Assembly: GCF_007748195.1 (NCBI RefSeq)
Contig: NZ_CP037920.1
Coordinates: forward strand, 3,039,501 to 3,103,500
Reading direction: 5' to 3'
Source of the DNA: Gimesia aquarii
Lineage (GTDB): Bacteria; Planctomycetota; Planctomycetia; Planctomycetales; Planctomycetaceae
Length of the DNA: 64,000 bases
Shown: in pieces, positions 20,088 through 29,378 of the stretch
Numbering within the stretch: the stretch's first letter is position 1
Layout: each line of letters starts with the position of its first letter
The notes under the pieces: model-generated
What the model was told of the DNA's origin: nothing
What the model saw: only the letters and a program-made list of their open reading frames with translations
Databases searched by the model: none
Position numbers and translations under genes: made by a program

Positions 20088-20133
20088 GCCCCTCGTAGTC
20101 GATTCTGTTTTCACAGGATTCTTTACGTGGGGC
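20088..20133 (+). terminator. stem-loop after rpsT, terminator-like
   Basis: Arms 20088-20097 and 20124-20133 pair with one T-T mismatch (GCCCCTCGTA with TACGTGGGGC) and enclose a 26-nt loop. No U-run follows, so it may be an mRNA 3' end structure rather than a classical terminator. Confidence 0.4.
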
Positions 20134-20158
20134 TTAAGTTATAAATGGTCATATATTT

Positions 20159-20968
20159 TCACGAGTGCATGACAAACCCACCATCGACATTAATCGTTTG
20201 TCCTGTCACTTGAGAGGCACGATCTGAGCTGAGAAAAACGATCATATTGGCGATATCTTCTTTCGTCTGCCAGCGCTGTAGCGGGACCAGTTGTTTGATT
20301 TTTTCTCCTGCCCATTGCTCATAGGTTTTCTGGTTCTCTTTGGATTGACGATCATTCCAAGCCTGCCACACCGATTGATTCAAGGGAGTCTGTACCATTC
20401 CGGGACAAACGGAATTCACACGAATCCCATACCCGGCTAAATCCTTAGCCATACATTGTGCAAAGTTAATGTTGGCGGCTTTGGAAGCACTATAAGGGGG
20501 ATCGGTTTGTGAACCGATTTGACCTGCGATCGAACTGATAAATGTCATACTTCCCCTGCCAGCCTGTTGCATAACGGGGGCTAATGTATGGGCAATATGC
20601 ACCATGCCTTGCATGTTGACTTCAAACACACGTGGCCAGTCAGAGGGTTCCAAATTCGTGAACGGAAAACCGAACTTTCTTGAGCCGATTGCAGCTGCAT
20701 GTACCAGGTGATCGATTTGAGAAGCGCGATTCAGTGTCTGTTGAGTGATTTCCTGGACTGCCGTCAAGTCTGTAATGTCGACTTGAAACCCCAGCACAGT
20801 TTGTCCGGTCTCATCACTCAATTGATCGGCAATCAACTCGGCCTGATCGGTCTGGTCCCAAAGAATGGGTTGAGCTCCTTCTTCGATGAACGTACGCGCT
20901 GTTACCAGACCGATGCCACTTGCTCCGCCCGTAATCACGACAGTGGCACCTGACAAATTGAGATCCAT
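20159..20968 (-). CDS. short-chain dehydrogenase/reductase
   Basis: 269 residues, a classical SDR. The cofactor motif TGGASGIG is near residue 13, with VDITDL as the Asp site. The catalytic Ser lies in TFISSIAG and the Tyr-x-x-x-Lys in PPYSASKAANINFAQ. The end, VFLSSDRASQVTGQTINVDGGFVM, is typical of sugar-alcohol and 3-oxoacyl-ACP-reductase-like members. The substrate cannot be named. It lies divergent from the TIM-barrel gene and convergent with rpsT. Confidence 0.9.
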   Translation of the reverse strand: MDLNLSGATVVITGGASGIGLVTARTFIEEGAQPILWDQTDQAELIADQLSDETGQTVLGFQVDITDLTAVQEITQQTLNRASQIDHLVHAAAIGSRKFGFPFTNLEPSDWPRVFEVNMQGMVHIAHTLAPVMQQAGRGSMTFISSIAGQIGSQTDPPYSASKAANINFAQCMAKDLAGYGIRVNSVCPGMVQTPLNQSVWQAWNDRQSKENQKTYEQWAGEKIKQLVPLQRWQTKEDIANMIVFLSSDRASQVTGQTINVDGGFVMHS

Positions 20969-21114
20969 TTCTGATTATATCCTGATCTGTAAGAGAAGTA
21001 TTTGGAATCGAGGTGTCCCCATTCTGATCGATGGCTTTTCCTGCTGCAAGTCGATTGCTATCTTAATACATGAGGAAACAGGAGCAGATGCGCAGTAGAA
21101 GGGAAACAAACGCC

Positions 21115-21936
21115 ATGAGACTTGGAATGATAAACTCTGCCTGGGCACAAGCAGGCCGAGATACCGTCTGGGGCTTAGAAAAGACAAAAGCGCTTGGATT
21201 TGACTGTGTCGATATTTTTATCGATCCACTTGATGCTGATGTCCGTGAACGAAAACTGGTCAAAGATACGTGCGATCGGCTCGATCTGCCGATTGTCTCA
21301 GTGTGTTGTGTGGCAGTGGGATTAATCGACTTCAATCCAAGTGTGCAACGTTTTCATTTCCAAAGGGTAAAAGCTTATCTCGATTTGTGTTACGAGTACG
21401 AGGCCCAAAATCTACTGCTGGTGCTGGGAGAATACATCTGGAACCGGGAAGTGATACCGCCGGAAGAACAATGGAAACAGGGAGTCGTGCAATGCCGGTC
21501 GCTTGCTACATATGCGGATTCTCTGGGATTAAAAATCGCTCTCGAACTGGAACCGTTTCCGCTTTCATTATTGAACGACGTCGATTCAATGGTTCGTTTT
21601 GTGGATGAGGTGAATCATCCTGCGTTAAAAGCCAACATTGATATTTCCCATTTGGTATTAGCGAACGTGAAACCAGAAGAATTGAGGAAATTACAGGGGA
21701 AAGCGATCCACGTTCATATTTCTGACTGTGACGGTAAAGTACACGGCGATTTGCCTCCGGGGCGGGGAGTGGTTCCTTTCGAACCTTATCTGGATGAAAT
21801 CAAAAAATTGAACATTGAGGGGGCGATTTCGCTGGAATTGGAATATTCTCCTGATCCCGACAAAATTGAGGAATGGGTCCAGGAAGCCTATGAATCGACC
21901 AACGCTTTGCTGCAAAAGACAGGTTTGAGGGGTTAA
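21115..21936 (+). CDS. sugar phosphate isomerase/epimerase (AP endonuclease 2-like TIM barrel)
   Basis: 273 residues from ATG 21115, with AAGGGAA upstream and the barrel starting at once (MRLGMINSAWAQAG). The metal-binding residues expected for xylose-isomerase-like TIM barrels are visible: the Glu of ALELEPFP, Asp and His of ANIDISHLV, HVHISDCDGKVHGD, and the final Glu of SLELEYSPD. Family members isomerise keto-sugars or act in inositol catabolism. The neighbouring SDR could supply a keto-sugar, but this is inference. It is followed by sat on the same strand after 162 bp. Confidence 0.86.
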   Translation: MRLGMINSAWAQAGRDTVWGLEKTKALGFDCVDIFIDPLDADVRERKLVKDTCDRLDLPIVSVCCVAVGLIDFNPSVQRFHFQRVKAYLDLCYEYEAQNLLLVLGEYIWNREVIPPEEQWKQGVVQCRSLATYADSLGLKIALELEPFPLSLLNDVDSMVRFVDEVNHPALKANIDISHLVLANVKPEELRKLQGKAIHVHISDCDGKVHGDLPPGRGVVPFEPYLDEIKKLNIEGAISLELEYSPDPDKIEEWVQEAYESTNALLQKTGLRG

Positions 21937-22098
21937 AACCGCAGAAAACGACCTGAAACCAGAGAGTTTTTTGATTTCGTCGAATCCGTGTGCCAGTTGC
22001 TTGAAGTTTTCAATCTGTTTCCCTAATTTCGCTGATAGAAACGCCCAGTGGTTGGCGTTGATTCTGTGAACCTTTTGTACATATTGAGAATTCAAACA

Positions 22099-23358
22099 AT
22101 GGCTGATCTGATTGCCCCTCATGGTGGATTGAGTGAACCTGTCTGTTGTACTGTTTCTGCTGAGGAAATTGATAGCTTCAAAGCCGAAGCCGCAACGCTT
22201 CCTAAAGTCCCTGTTTCTGCAGCTGATTTATCAACCGTCTACCGTTTGGGAGATGGTACATTGAGCCCCTTAACGGGACCAATGGGTGAAGAAGTTTATA
22301 ACCGTGTCCTCGATGAAGCGTGCATCGAAGTGAATGGTAAGCAGTATGCATGGACGATTCCTTTGGCTTTGCCTGTCACTTCGGAATTAGCAGGTACACT
22401 TTCCAGTGGGCAAAAAGTCGCGTTAACAAATCCCGCAGGGGATATCGTTGCCACTTTGGATATTACGGATGTCTATGAGTGGGACAAGCCCAAATATCTG
22501 AAGAGTGTATATCAGACCGAACGCACCGATCATCCAGGCGCGGCGATGGTCCTCGAAGGCGATGCTGACAACTCTCACCTCATTGGTGGAGAGATTCGCG
22601 TTTTACCACAACCCAAAAATAGTGCATTCGGAAAATATGTGCTCACGCCCCGTGAAGTACGTGCTCTGATTGCCGATAAAGGCTGGGATGCTGTAGTCGC
22701 ATTTCAAACTCGTAACCCTCTGCACCGTGCTCACGAATACGCTCTGGTTTACGGTTTGGAAACTTTGTTGCGACAAGGCAAAAACGCAGGTGCGGTTTTG
22801 AATCCACTCATCGGTGAAACCAAAAGTGACGATGTGAGTGCCGAAATTCGGATGGAGACTTATGAAAAACTGATCGAGAATCGGGAACTCGGGGACGGTG
22901 ACAGTGATCCTGAATTGTGGGGACCACGCGATGACAATCCTCCAGATCGGGTTTTATTGCTCGGCCTGGATATCAAAATGTTCTACGGCGGTCCTAAAGA
23001 AGCCGTCATGCATGGCATCTACCGCCAGAACATGGGATACACCAACATCGTCATTGGTCGTAAGCATGCCGATGCTCCCTACGCTGATGGAACCGCCATC
23101 TGGGGCGACTTCGATGCCCAGGAGATCTTCAATAATCTGGCGGGTGAATTGTTGATTGAACCTGTTAACGTTGGCTTTGCTGCCTTTTATGAATCATTGG
23201 GGCGTGTTGACCTGATGGAAAACCACTCGGAAGAAAAGCCAGTTTTCATTTCCGGAAAACAGGTGCGAGCGACCCTCCAGGAAGGCGAAATGGTCGACCC
23301 ACGCATCATGCGGGAAAGTACTTCAAAAATTCTATCTGAAGCAATGAAAGTATCCTGA
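22099..23358 (+). CDS. sat: sulfate adenylyltransferase (ATP sulfurylase)
   Basis: 419 residues from ATG 22099 ([15 protein letters not shown]), the usual family start; the open frame extends 17 codons upstream. It makes adenosine 5'-phosphosulfate from ATP and sulfate. An N-terminal PUA-like domain is followed by the nucleotide-binding [17 protein letters not shown] and [12 protein letters not shown]. Next come [20 protein letters not shown] and the GRKHADAPY region near the C-terminus. No fused APS kinase domain and no cysC, cysH or apr genes are present here, so APS use is encoded elsewhere. A strong terminator follows. Confidence 0.95.
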   Translation: MADLIAPHGGLSEPVCCTVSAEEIDSFKAEAATLPKVPVSAADLSTVYRLGDGTLSPLTGPMGEEVYNRVLDEACIEVNGKQYAWTIPLALPVTSELAGTLSSGQKVALTNPAGDIVATLDITDVYEWDKPKYLKSVYQTERTDHPGAAMVLEGDADNSHLIGGEIRVLPQPKNSAFGKYVLTPREVRALIADKGWDAVVAFQTRNPLHRAHEYALVYGLETLLRQGKNAGAVLNPLIGETKSDDVSAEIRMETYEKLIENRELGDGDSDPELWGPRDDNPPDRVLLLGLDIKMFYGGPKEAVMHGIYRQNMGYTNIVIGRKHADAPYADGTAIWGDFDAQEIFNNLAGELLIEPVNVGFAAFYESLGRVDLMENHSEEKPVFISGKQVRATLQEGEMVDPRIMRESTSKILSEAMKVS

Positions 23359-23387
23359 TAGCAGTTCAGGCGACTTATTAATCAACT

Positions 23388-23423
23388 AACGGTAGACAGA
23401 AGTCATTTCTGTCTGCCGTTTTT
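23388..23423 (+). terminator. terminator of sat
   Basis: Arms 23388-23401 and 23407-23420 pair over 14 positions with one mismatch and a 5-nt loop (GTCAT). The stem is followed by a T-run to 23423. It lies 30 bp past the sat stop, facing the convergent sulfatase gene. Confidence 0.85.
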
Positions 23424-23476
23424 CATTTCTGAAATCAATTCTGCTTAAAAGTGCAACATTAGATTCGGATTGTCGA

Positions 23477-24952
23477 CTAATCGGGAACGACTGCCCCTTT
23501 CCAGTTCTTTTTGAGTTGTCTGGAAAGCTGGCTGATAACGGTTTTCTGATCTGGTTGATTTGCGATATTACTGTTTTCAGCAGAGTCATGTTTGTGATCA
23601 TAAAGTTCACGGCCCACGATTTTTCCTGATTTGCGTTCCCGCCATTCGGTGTATCGATATCGGTCTGTCTTCATTGAGTAACCCATCATAGAACCGCGTG
23701 GATACTGGCTGAACGCAGCTGGTTTCCAGCGACGATTGGGATTCTCCAACAGCGGCTTGAAACTGGTTCCTTCCAGGTGGTCGGGCAGAGGAATCCCGGC
23801 TAATTCACAGAGTGTGGGATAGATATCCACAAATTCGACCAGAGCACGGCTTGTTTTACCGCTTGCTTGCATTTGCGGAGCACGGATGATTAAGGGAACC
23901 CGGGTATCCAGTTCAAAGTTAGTGTGCTTGCACCAGCCGGCATGTTCACCCAGTTTCCAACCATGATCGCCCCAGAGAATCACAATTGTATTGTCATCCA
24001 GTTCCAAACGTTTTAATTCATCAAGGATTTTTCCGACATTCGCATCGGTAAAGCTCACACTGGCATAATAACCATGGCGCAGTTTCAAAGCTTGTTCCTC
24101 GGTCAGATCGCCTTTCCGGGGAATATCGGAATAGTTACGGAGTTCTCCCCAATTCGTAGACGCCCACTTAGGAGCGTCTTTCGGGAGAAAGGGGTTATCA
24201 GCCAGTTTGATCTCAGACCGATCGTAAAGATCCCAGTATTTTTGAGGAGCGACAAATGGTAGATGCGGTTTTAGAAAACCGACTGCCAGAAAGAAGGGTT
24301 TCTGATGTTGTTTCTGTCGTTGAAGTGTTTTTACAGCCTGTTCCGCAATTGCTCCATCCCGATAAAGATGATCGGGGACATCAGCCATTTCTGTCGCCGG
24401 GCCCCGTGTCAAACGTGAGCGTTTTTTTCGACTCATTTTTTTGAGATTGAGCCCTTTCGTTTTGGCTCTGATAGCAGCTTGTGTTTCCGGTAGCTGATAC
24501 CCTTTGGCTTTGACCTTTAGATATCGATCCCAGGAGGGATCATCATTCAAACTCCCATGATAAATTTTCCCCATGCCGACCGAGTGGTATCCATGTTTCA
24601 TAAATTGTTGTGTCAGTGTGATGACATCGGGAACCGTTTTTCGAAAATGCGTCTCGAGATCGTAAACCTTTGTCGAATCGGGACGCAGCCCTGTCATCAG
24701 GCTGGTGCGCGAAGGAGAACAGACTGCCTGCTGGCAGTAAGCTCGTTCAAACAACAGTCCACTCGCCGCCAACCGATCGATGTTGGGACTCTTGATATGA
24801 GCGGCGCCATAGCAGCCCAGTTCTGGACGTAAATCGTCAACGGCGATGAACAGCACATTGGGTTTTTCGGAAGCGACGGAAATTGAAGAAGCAAAGCATC
24901 CAGAAAAAATGACAAGACAGAAGATGATTAAAAGTCGAAGTCGAACGGCCAT
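23477..24952 (-). CDS. secreted sulfatase, iduronate-2-sulfatase type
   Basis: 491 residues with a hydrophobic N-terminal signal (LLIIFCLVIFSGC); the FSGC could be a lipobox. Metal ligands lie in FIAVDDLRPELGCYG. The formylglycine precursor is Cys78 in QQAVCSPSRTSLMTG, the CxPxR form processed by formylglycine-generating enzyme. Later motifs GDHGWKLGEHAGW and KHTNFELDTRVPL match iduronate-2-sulfatase/choline-sulfatase-like members. It probably removes sulfate from algal or animal polysaccharides in the periplasm or outside. Planctomycetes carry many such genes. It converges with sat. Confidence 0.93.
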   Translation of the reverse strand: MAVRLRLLIIFCLVIFSGCFASSISVASEKPNVLFIAVDDLRPELGCYGAAHIKSPNIDRLAASGLLFERAYCQQAVCSPSRTSLMTGLRPDSTKVYDLETHFRKTVPDVITLTQQFMKHGYHSVGMGKIYHGSLNDDPSWDRYLKVKAKGYQLPETQAAIRAKTKGLNLKKMSRKKRSRLTRGPATEMADVPDHLYRDGAIAEQAVKTLQRQKQHQKPFFLAVGFLKPHLPFVAPQKYWDLYDRSEIKLADNPFLPKDAPKWASTNWGELRNYSDIPRKGDLTEEQALKLRHGYYASVSFTDANVGKILDELKRLELDDNTIVILWGDHGWKLGEHAGWCKHTNFELDTRVPLIIRAPQMQASGKTSRALVEFVDIYPTLCELAGIPLPDHLEGTSFKPLLENPNRRWKPAAFSQYPRGSMMGYSMKTDRYRYTEWRERKSGKIVGRELYDHKHDSAENSNIANQPDQKTVISQLSRQLKKNWKGAVVPD

Positions 24953-25244
24953 GTATGTCTTTCTTTAAAATTGATGCGGATGAGATTAGATTAATGAATC
25001 ATTCGGATGGTATCTCTAATATCTATCAGCTTGAGGGGAAATACAATCGGATAAGGCTGTTTCTGAACCATTTTTGTTTTCTTTTACACTTTGGAAAATA
25101 TCAAGTTTATTAAATGGTTCCCATGTAACAAACTGAAGGTATCTGCCCTTCTGATCGGACAGTGACAACTGTTGCTTTGCACCATTTCACTGTTCGTTTT
25201 GTACTTGACTTCCACATGCCCATTTCGATACTCCCTGTTTATGT

Positions 25245-25258
25245 CTCGCGCGCGCGAG
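25245..25258. repeat. 14-bp perfect palindrome of alternating CG
   Basis: CTCGCGCGCGCGAG reads identically on both strands. The (CG)5 core can adopt Z-DNA or serve as a dimer-protein site; no function is shown. Confidence 0.6.
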
Positions 25259-25686
25259 GAGAAAAAATCGGATAACTGGACAATGTGAATAAAGGTGGTT
25301 TATGCACTACAAAAACGTGCTTTTTTTCCAACTTTTCACCTGAAGAATGGGAACCGGTTCTCTCTGTCTCGTATGGAATTGCTCCTTTTGAGCACCCTGT
25401 CCGACTTCTTAAGTTATTCCAAACCTCAATTTCATACCACATCTGAGACAATAATGCGCAAAAGTTTCTCTTGAACCTTGTCTGACATCCTGCATGATAG
25501 GGACCGTTCAAAAAAGGGGAGCTTCTGTATTTTATCAGATTCACAAACATGACAACGCTTACCTCTCAGCCTGAAACAAGCAATAGCACGAATCAGCAAG
25601 TATCATAGGCAATAGCGCCAGACAACCCTAACTGAAAATCAGCCACATCTAAAAATACATCAGTAAGACCAGAAGCTTTAATACCG

Positions 25687-25712
25687 TTCGTGGATTTCGT
25701 GTTTTTCGTGGT
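25687..25712 (+). repeat. short direct repeat, three TTCGTG units
   Basis: TTCGTG occurs three times at spacings of 9 and 9 bp (25687, 25696, 25705), within the gap before the oxidoreductase gene. It may be part of a dispersed genomic repeat, which cannot be tested inside one window. Confidence 0.45.
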
Positions 25713-25925
25713 AGTATGACTTCAGGTTGATTTGAAACGATCCCATTCTGAAATTCCAGTGAGCGACAGCACTCAAGATTGCTGTAATTCGTACGACAAA
25801 ATCAGATCCAATCCAAAGTCGACATGCTCAATTGTTTTAGGGTGGCAATTAATAACGAAACAAGGTTTAATAAAGTCATATTCTGAGTCAACTCAAAAAA
25901 CGGTAGCAAACCAAAGTGAGCGTTC

Positions 25926-27248
25926 ATGAATTCATCGAATCAAATCACACGGCGCACAATGTTGCAAAAGGCGGCACTGAGCGCAGCCGGAATATGGGTT
26001 GCAGGGAATTCAACTCAGGCGGAAAGTCGTTCTGCGAACGAAAAACTGAATATTGCCTGCATTGGCCTCGGTAATCAGGGAAATGCCAACCTGGGGTTAG
26101 TTTCCAGTCAGAATATTGTGGCACTCTGTGATGTCGATGATGCCCGCACAGCGAAGTATGCCGCTCAATATCCGAAAGCGAAAACATTTGCCGACTTTCG
26201 TCTGATGTTGGACAAGCTGGAGAAGGAAATCGACGCTGTTGTCGTTACGACTCCCAACCATTCCCATGCGACAATCGCCATCAATGCCATGCGACGTGGC
26301 AAGCATTGCTATTGCGAAAAACCACTGGCGCATTCAATTCATGAAGTACGCGAAATGAATCGTGTGGCAAATGAAGAAAATGTCGTCACGCAAATGGGAA
26401 CACAGAATCATGCCGGCGAAAATTATCGTCGAACGGTGGAACTGATTCAGTCAGGTGCCATTGGTGGTGTCAAGCAGGTTCATGTCTGGTTTGGACGACC
26501 CGGAGGCTGGCGACGTTATAAACGCGTCGTTGACCGCCCCCAAGAATCACAGCCGATTCCGAAGACCCTGAATTGGGATTTGTGGGTGGGGCCTGCTCCC
26601 ATGCAGAATTTTCACCCCTGTTACCATCCCCACGACTGGCACTACTGGTGGGACTTTGGAAATGGCACACTCGGAAACATGGGCTGTCATTATATGGATT
26701 TAATTTTCTGGTCTCTCAACCTCAAATATCCAACGACAGTTGAGACGAAGGGACCACAACTGCATCCCGATTCAACACCATTCTGGCTCGATTGTCATTG
26801 GCAATTTCCCGCACGTGAATCCATGCCACCCGTTGAAGTCGTCTGGTATCATGGGCGCAATACGCCACAACCGGTGTTGGACCTGGGAGGACCCTCATGG
26901 GCAGCGGGGATTTTGTTTGTGGGTGAAAAGGGGATGCTGGCCGCAGATTACAATAAACGTATTCTGTTGCCCGAAGAAAAATTTGTTGGCTTCAAACCGC
27001 CTGAAAAAACGATCCCCGACGCGATTGGTAACCAGCGGATGGAGTGGTACGAAGCCTGTAAGGGGAATGGAAAAACGCTCTGTCACTTCGATTACGCGGC
27101 TCCCTTGACCGAAACGATCCTTCTGGGAAATCTGGCGTTTCGAGTCGGCCAGAAAATTGAATGGGATGCAGAAAAAATGGATGCTTCCAACACAACCGCA
27201 GCAGCACAATACGTTCAACGAGAATATCGCACAGGCTGGACACTCTAA
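25926..27248 (+). CDS. Gfo/Idh/MocA-family oxidoreductase, Tat-exported
   Basis: 440 residues. The N-terminus has a twin-arginine signal (TRRTMLQKAALSAAGIWVAG). The NAD(P)-binding Rossmann motif IACIGLGNQGNANL starts at about residue 44, and the conserved CEKPLAHSIHEV follows. The C-terminal alpha/beta domain carries GTLGNMGCHYMDLIFW with the likely catalytic His. Family members oxidise, reduce or epimerise sugars, and Tat export with bound cofactor is common in planctomycetes. The next gene begins 1 bp after its stop, so the pair is coupled. Confidence 0.92.
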   Translation: MNSSNQITRRTMLQKAALSAAGIWVAGNSTQAESRSANEKLNIACIGLGNQGNANLGLVSSQNIVALCDVDDARTAKYAAQYPKAKTFADFRLMLDKLEKEIDAVVVTTPNHSHATIAINAMRRGKHCYCEKPLAHSIHEVREMNRVANEENVVTQMGTQNHAGENYRRTVELIQSGAIGGVKQVHVWFGRPGGWRRYKRVVDRPQESQPIPKTLNWDLWVGPAPMQNFHPCYHPHDWHYWWDFGNGTLGNMGCHYMDLIFWSLNLKYPTTVETKGPQLHPDSTPFWLDCHWQFPARESMPPVEVVWYHGRNTPQPVLDLGGPSWAAGILFVGEKGMLAADYNKRILLPEEKFVGFKPPEKTIPDAIGNQRMEWYEACKGNGKTLCHFDYAAPLTETILLGNLAFRVGQKIEWDAEKMDASNTTAAAQYVQREYRTGWTL

Positions 27249-27249
27249 A

Positions 27250-28515
27250 ATGACGAGTAACAACATGAAAACTCAGCTTTTGAATTTCAGGCAAAAATTG
27301 ATTATCACTTGCGCTGCAATTCTGTTTTTTATTGAAGGTGTTTCCACTTTGCAGGCGGGACCTGCTTTGCTCCTCGAAGTATCTGCTGGGAAACAGGCGA
27401 GACAAAACTGTGTTGTGTCAATTCCAGTACCAAAACTGTTGGAAAATCAACCGGATCTGACACTCTTTCGAGTCGATACGGGAACCGAAATACCCGTTCA
27501 AATCGGTTTGACAGGAGAACAGCGAGAACTGGTGTGGATTTTACGTGAACAATTGCCAGCGGGATCGAAACGAAAGTATCGTCTGCTTGCAGGACCGCGG
27601 GAGAGAGAACAAACGTCAGGAGTGACGGTGGAGGATGATGGAAAACATTTGAACGTGAAAGTCGATGGCAAGCCCGTACTGACATACAATCACGCCGTGG
27701 TTAAAGCACCCAAACGAGATCAGGCTTATTATGACAAGAGCGGGTACATTCACCCCTTATATACCCCCTCCGGCAAAGTGATTACCGATGACTTCAATCC
27801 CAACCACGCGCATCAACACGGAATCATGTTTTCGTGGCGGAAAATTTTGTTTGAGGGGAGAGAGAATAATGGCTGGGATCAGAAGTCGCAGTTAGGCAAA
27901 GTCGAGCATAATCAGATCAACTCTTTCACAGGCGGGCCTGTGTTTGGTTCGTTTACAACGACCATTGATCATATCGATCTGACGAAAAAAACAGGTCCGG
28001 TGACGATGTTGAAAGAAACGTGGCAGGTTCGAGTGTTTGCTTTGAAAGATCACTTTCTGTTTGATATTAATTCAGTACAGAATTGTGCAACCGGCAAACC
28101 GGTTACCATACAGAAAGTCCACTATGGGGGGATGACGATCCGCGGTCTTGCAGACTGGCATGAGAATCATCAATACGATTATCTCACCAGCGAAGGCAAA
28201 AACAAAACAAACGGAAATCAATCCCGTCCACACTGGGTGGAAATGTATGGCCCCCTGGGTGCTGAAACGGCTGGTGTGACGATTTTAAGTCACCCGGGGA
28301 ACTTCCGATTCCCTCAGCCGGTAAGATTGCATCCCAGTATGCCTTATTTTTGTTTTGCTGTCGCAGCCGTGGATGCATTTACGATTGAGCCGGGAAAGCC
28401 ATACGTTTCACGTTATCGTTACTATGTGCATGATGGAAAACCGAGTGCAAAACGAGATCAGCACTTGTGGGAAGACTATGCACACCCACCGACAGTCAAA
28501 ATCGTTTCAGAATAA
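27250..28515 (+). CDS. secreted DUF6807 (PmoA-like) protein
   Basis: 421 residues from ATG 27250, one base after the oxidoreductase stop; ATG 27265 is an alternative. A signal peptide is present (KLIITCAAILFFIEGVSTLQA). The core contains PNHAHQHGIMFSWRKILFEG and HWVEMYGPLG with several His residues, as in DUF6807 proteins. These are annotated 'methane oxygenase PmoA' by history only; nothing here supports methane oxidation. The common pairing with Gfo/Idh/MocA proteins suggests a role in extracytoplasmic sugar conversion, which is inference. Confidence 0.8.
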   Translation: MTSNNMKTQLLNFRQKLIITCAAILFFIEGVSTLQAGPALLLEVSAGKQARQNCVVSIPVPKLLENQPDLTLFRVDTGTEIPVQIGLTGEQRELVWILREQLPAGSKRKYRLLAGPREREQTSGVTVEDDGKHLNVKVDGKPVLTYNHAVVKAPKRDQAYYDKSGYIHPLYTPSGKVITDDFNPNHAHQHGIMFSWRKILFEGRENNGWDQKSQLGKVEHNQINSFTGGPVFGSFTTTIDHIDLTKKTGPVTMLKETWQVRVFALKDHFLFDINSVQNCATGKPVTIQKVHYGGMTIRGLADWHENHQYDYLTSEGKNKTNGNQSRPHWVEMYGPLGAETAGVTILSHPGNFRFPQPVRLHPSMPYFCFAVAAVDAFTIEPGKPYVSRYRYYVHDGKPSAKRDQHLWEDYAHPPTVKIVSE

Positions 28516-28537
28516 CGCTTGAATTAAAGCCTGACGA

Positions 28538-29203
28538 CTATTTGATTGATTCAATCATCTTTACGATTTCTTCTTCGTTATATTCGTCAGCTTGAATCTG
28601 TAGCATTATGAAGGCAGGACCACCTTTACCAGGGAAAACTCCTGTGACCTGATGAAACTTCGTTTTATCTTGATCGGTTCCCTCAGCAAAGGTGAAATTG
28701 AGTTTTTTGCCTTTAATCATGAATTCGCGTGTCTCTTCCTTTGTGATATCGAGCTGGCGTTGATTCTGATTTTGATTTTGATTATTCAGGCTATCGCGGA
28801 ACTCTTTCTCCATATCAATCATGCCATCGTCGGGGACAGAGAGACTCATTAGGATCAAGACCCCTTGTTTGGATACAGGCTCGTACATGGCCATTTTCAT
28901 GCCTTTGCCAACGACGCTAAACGTGACACCTGCCATGGGTTTGAAGGTCTCAGGAATCGTAATTTCTGTGATTTCATTTTGGATGGTGATGATCTCTGCT
29001 TTTTTCTCCGTCACCTTCATTTTGATGTCCATGTTTCTGGCAGCATAGAACAGACCACCACAACATAGTAACAGGCATAGAGAACCAGCACCAAGAATGA
29101 TTAATAAGACCTTAACCCCCTTGCTCATCCCCGGCTTGGGCTGAGCTGAGAATTCGTCTGGTTGTGAGTCATTGTCTTCGGAGTAAAAGTTATCGTTTGA
29201 CAT
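28538..29203 (-). CDS. single-pass membrane protein, function unknown
   Basis: 221 residues. The acidic N-terminal 28 residues (SEDNDSQPDEFSAQ) are followed by one membrane helix at about 31-52 (VLLIILGAGSLCLLLCCGG) and a periplasmic domain of about 165 residues. That domain has a beta-rich pattern (ITIPETFKPMAGVTFSVVGK; LNFTFAEGTD; FPGKGGPAFIMLQIQAD) and an Asn-Gln run (NNQNQNQNQRQ). I do not recognise the family. It converges with the DUF6807 gene. Confidence 0.75.
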   Translation of the reverse strand: MSNDNFYSEDNDSQPDEFSAQPKPGMSKGVKVLLIILGAGSLCLLLCCGGLFYAARNMDIKMKVTEKKAEIITIQNEITEITIPETFKPMAGVTFSVVGKGMKMAMYEPVSKQGVLILMSLSVPDDGMIDMEKEFRDSLNNQNQNQNQRQLDITKEETREFMIKGKKLNFTFAEGTDQDKTKFHQVTGVFPGKGGPAFIMLQIQADEYNEEEIVKMIESIK

Positions 29204-29378
29204 CAGTGGTTATGGCCTTTCCCAAGCGTGCAGATCATTTTGAGTATTCAGAATGCTACTTACTCATCAGTCGTGAGTGGAGTACACATCGAGAATCTCT
29301 AACAGAACAGAGCAAGTTTATAAAGAATCACTTGAAGAAACGAGCGAAATTCAAAAGTGGATCATAAAAAATTGAGAA

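Larger units (their letters stand above)
24953..25925 (+). other. 973-bp gap with no supported gene
   Basis: Upstream of the leftward sulfatase and the rightward oxidoreductase. It holds a 14-bp CG palindrome (25245-25258) and a TTCGTG triplicate (25687-25712), but no convincing reading frame or RNA gene. The longest minus-strand frame (25239-25550) lacks a ribosome site and family-like sequence. Confidence 0.6.

Noticed and set aside
25239-25550. Minus-strand reading frame of 103 codons in the large gap
   Set aside because: No ribosome site, residue composition unlike a folded protein, and it crosses the CG palindrome; no family-like motif.
26895-27405. Two minus-strand frames of 123 and 137 codons
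   Set aside because: They lie opposite the oxidoreductase and DUF6807 genes and show no signal, motif or ribosome site.
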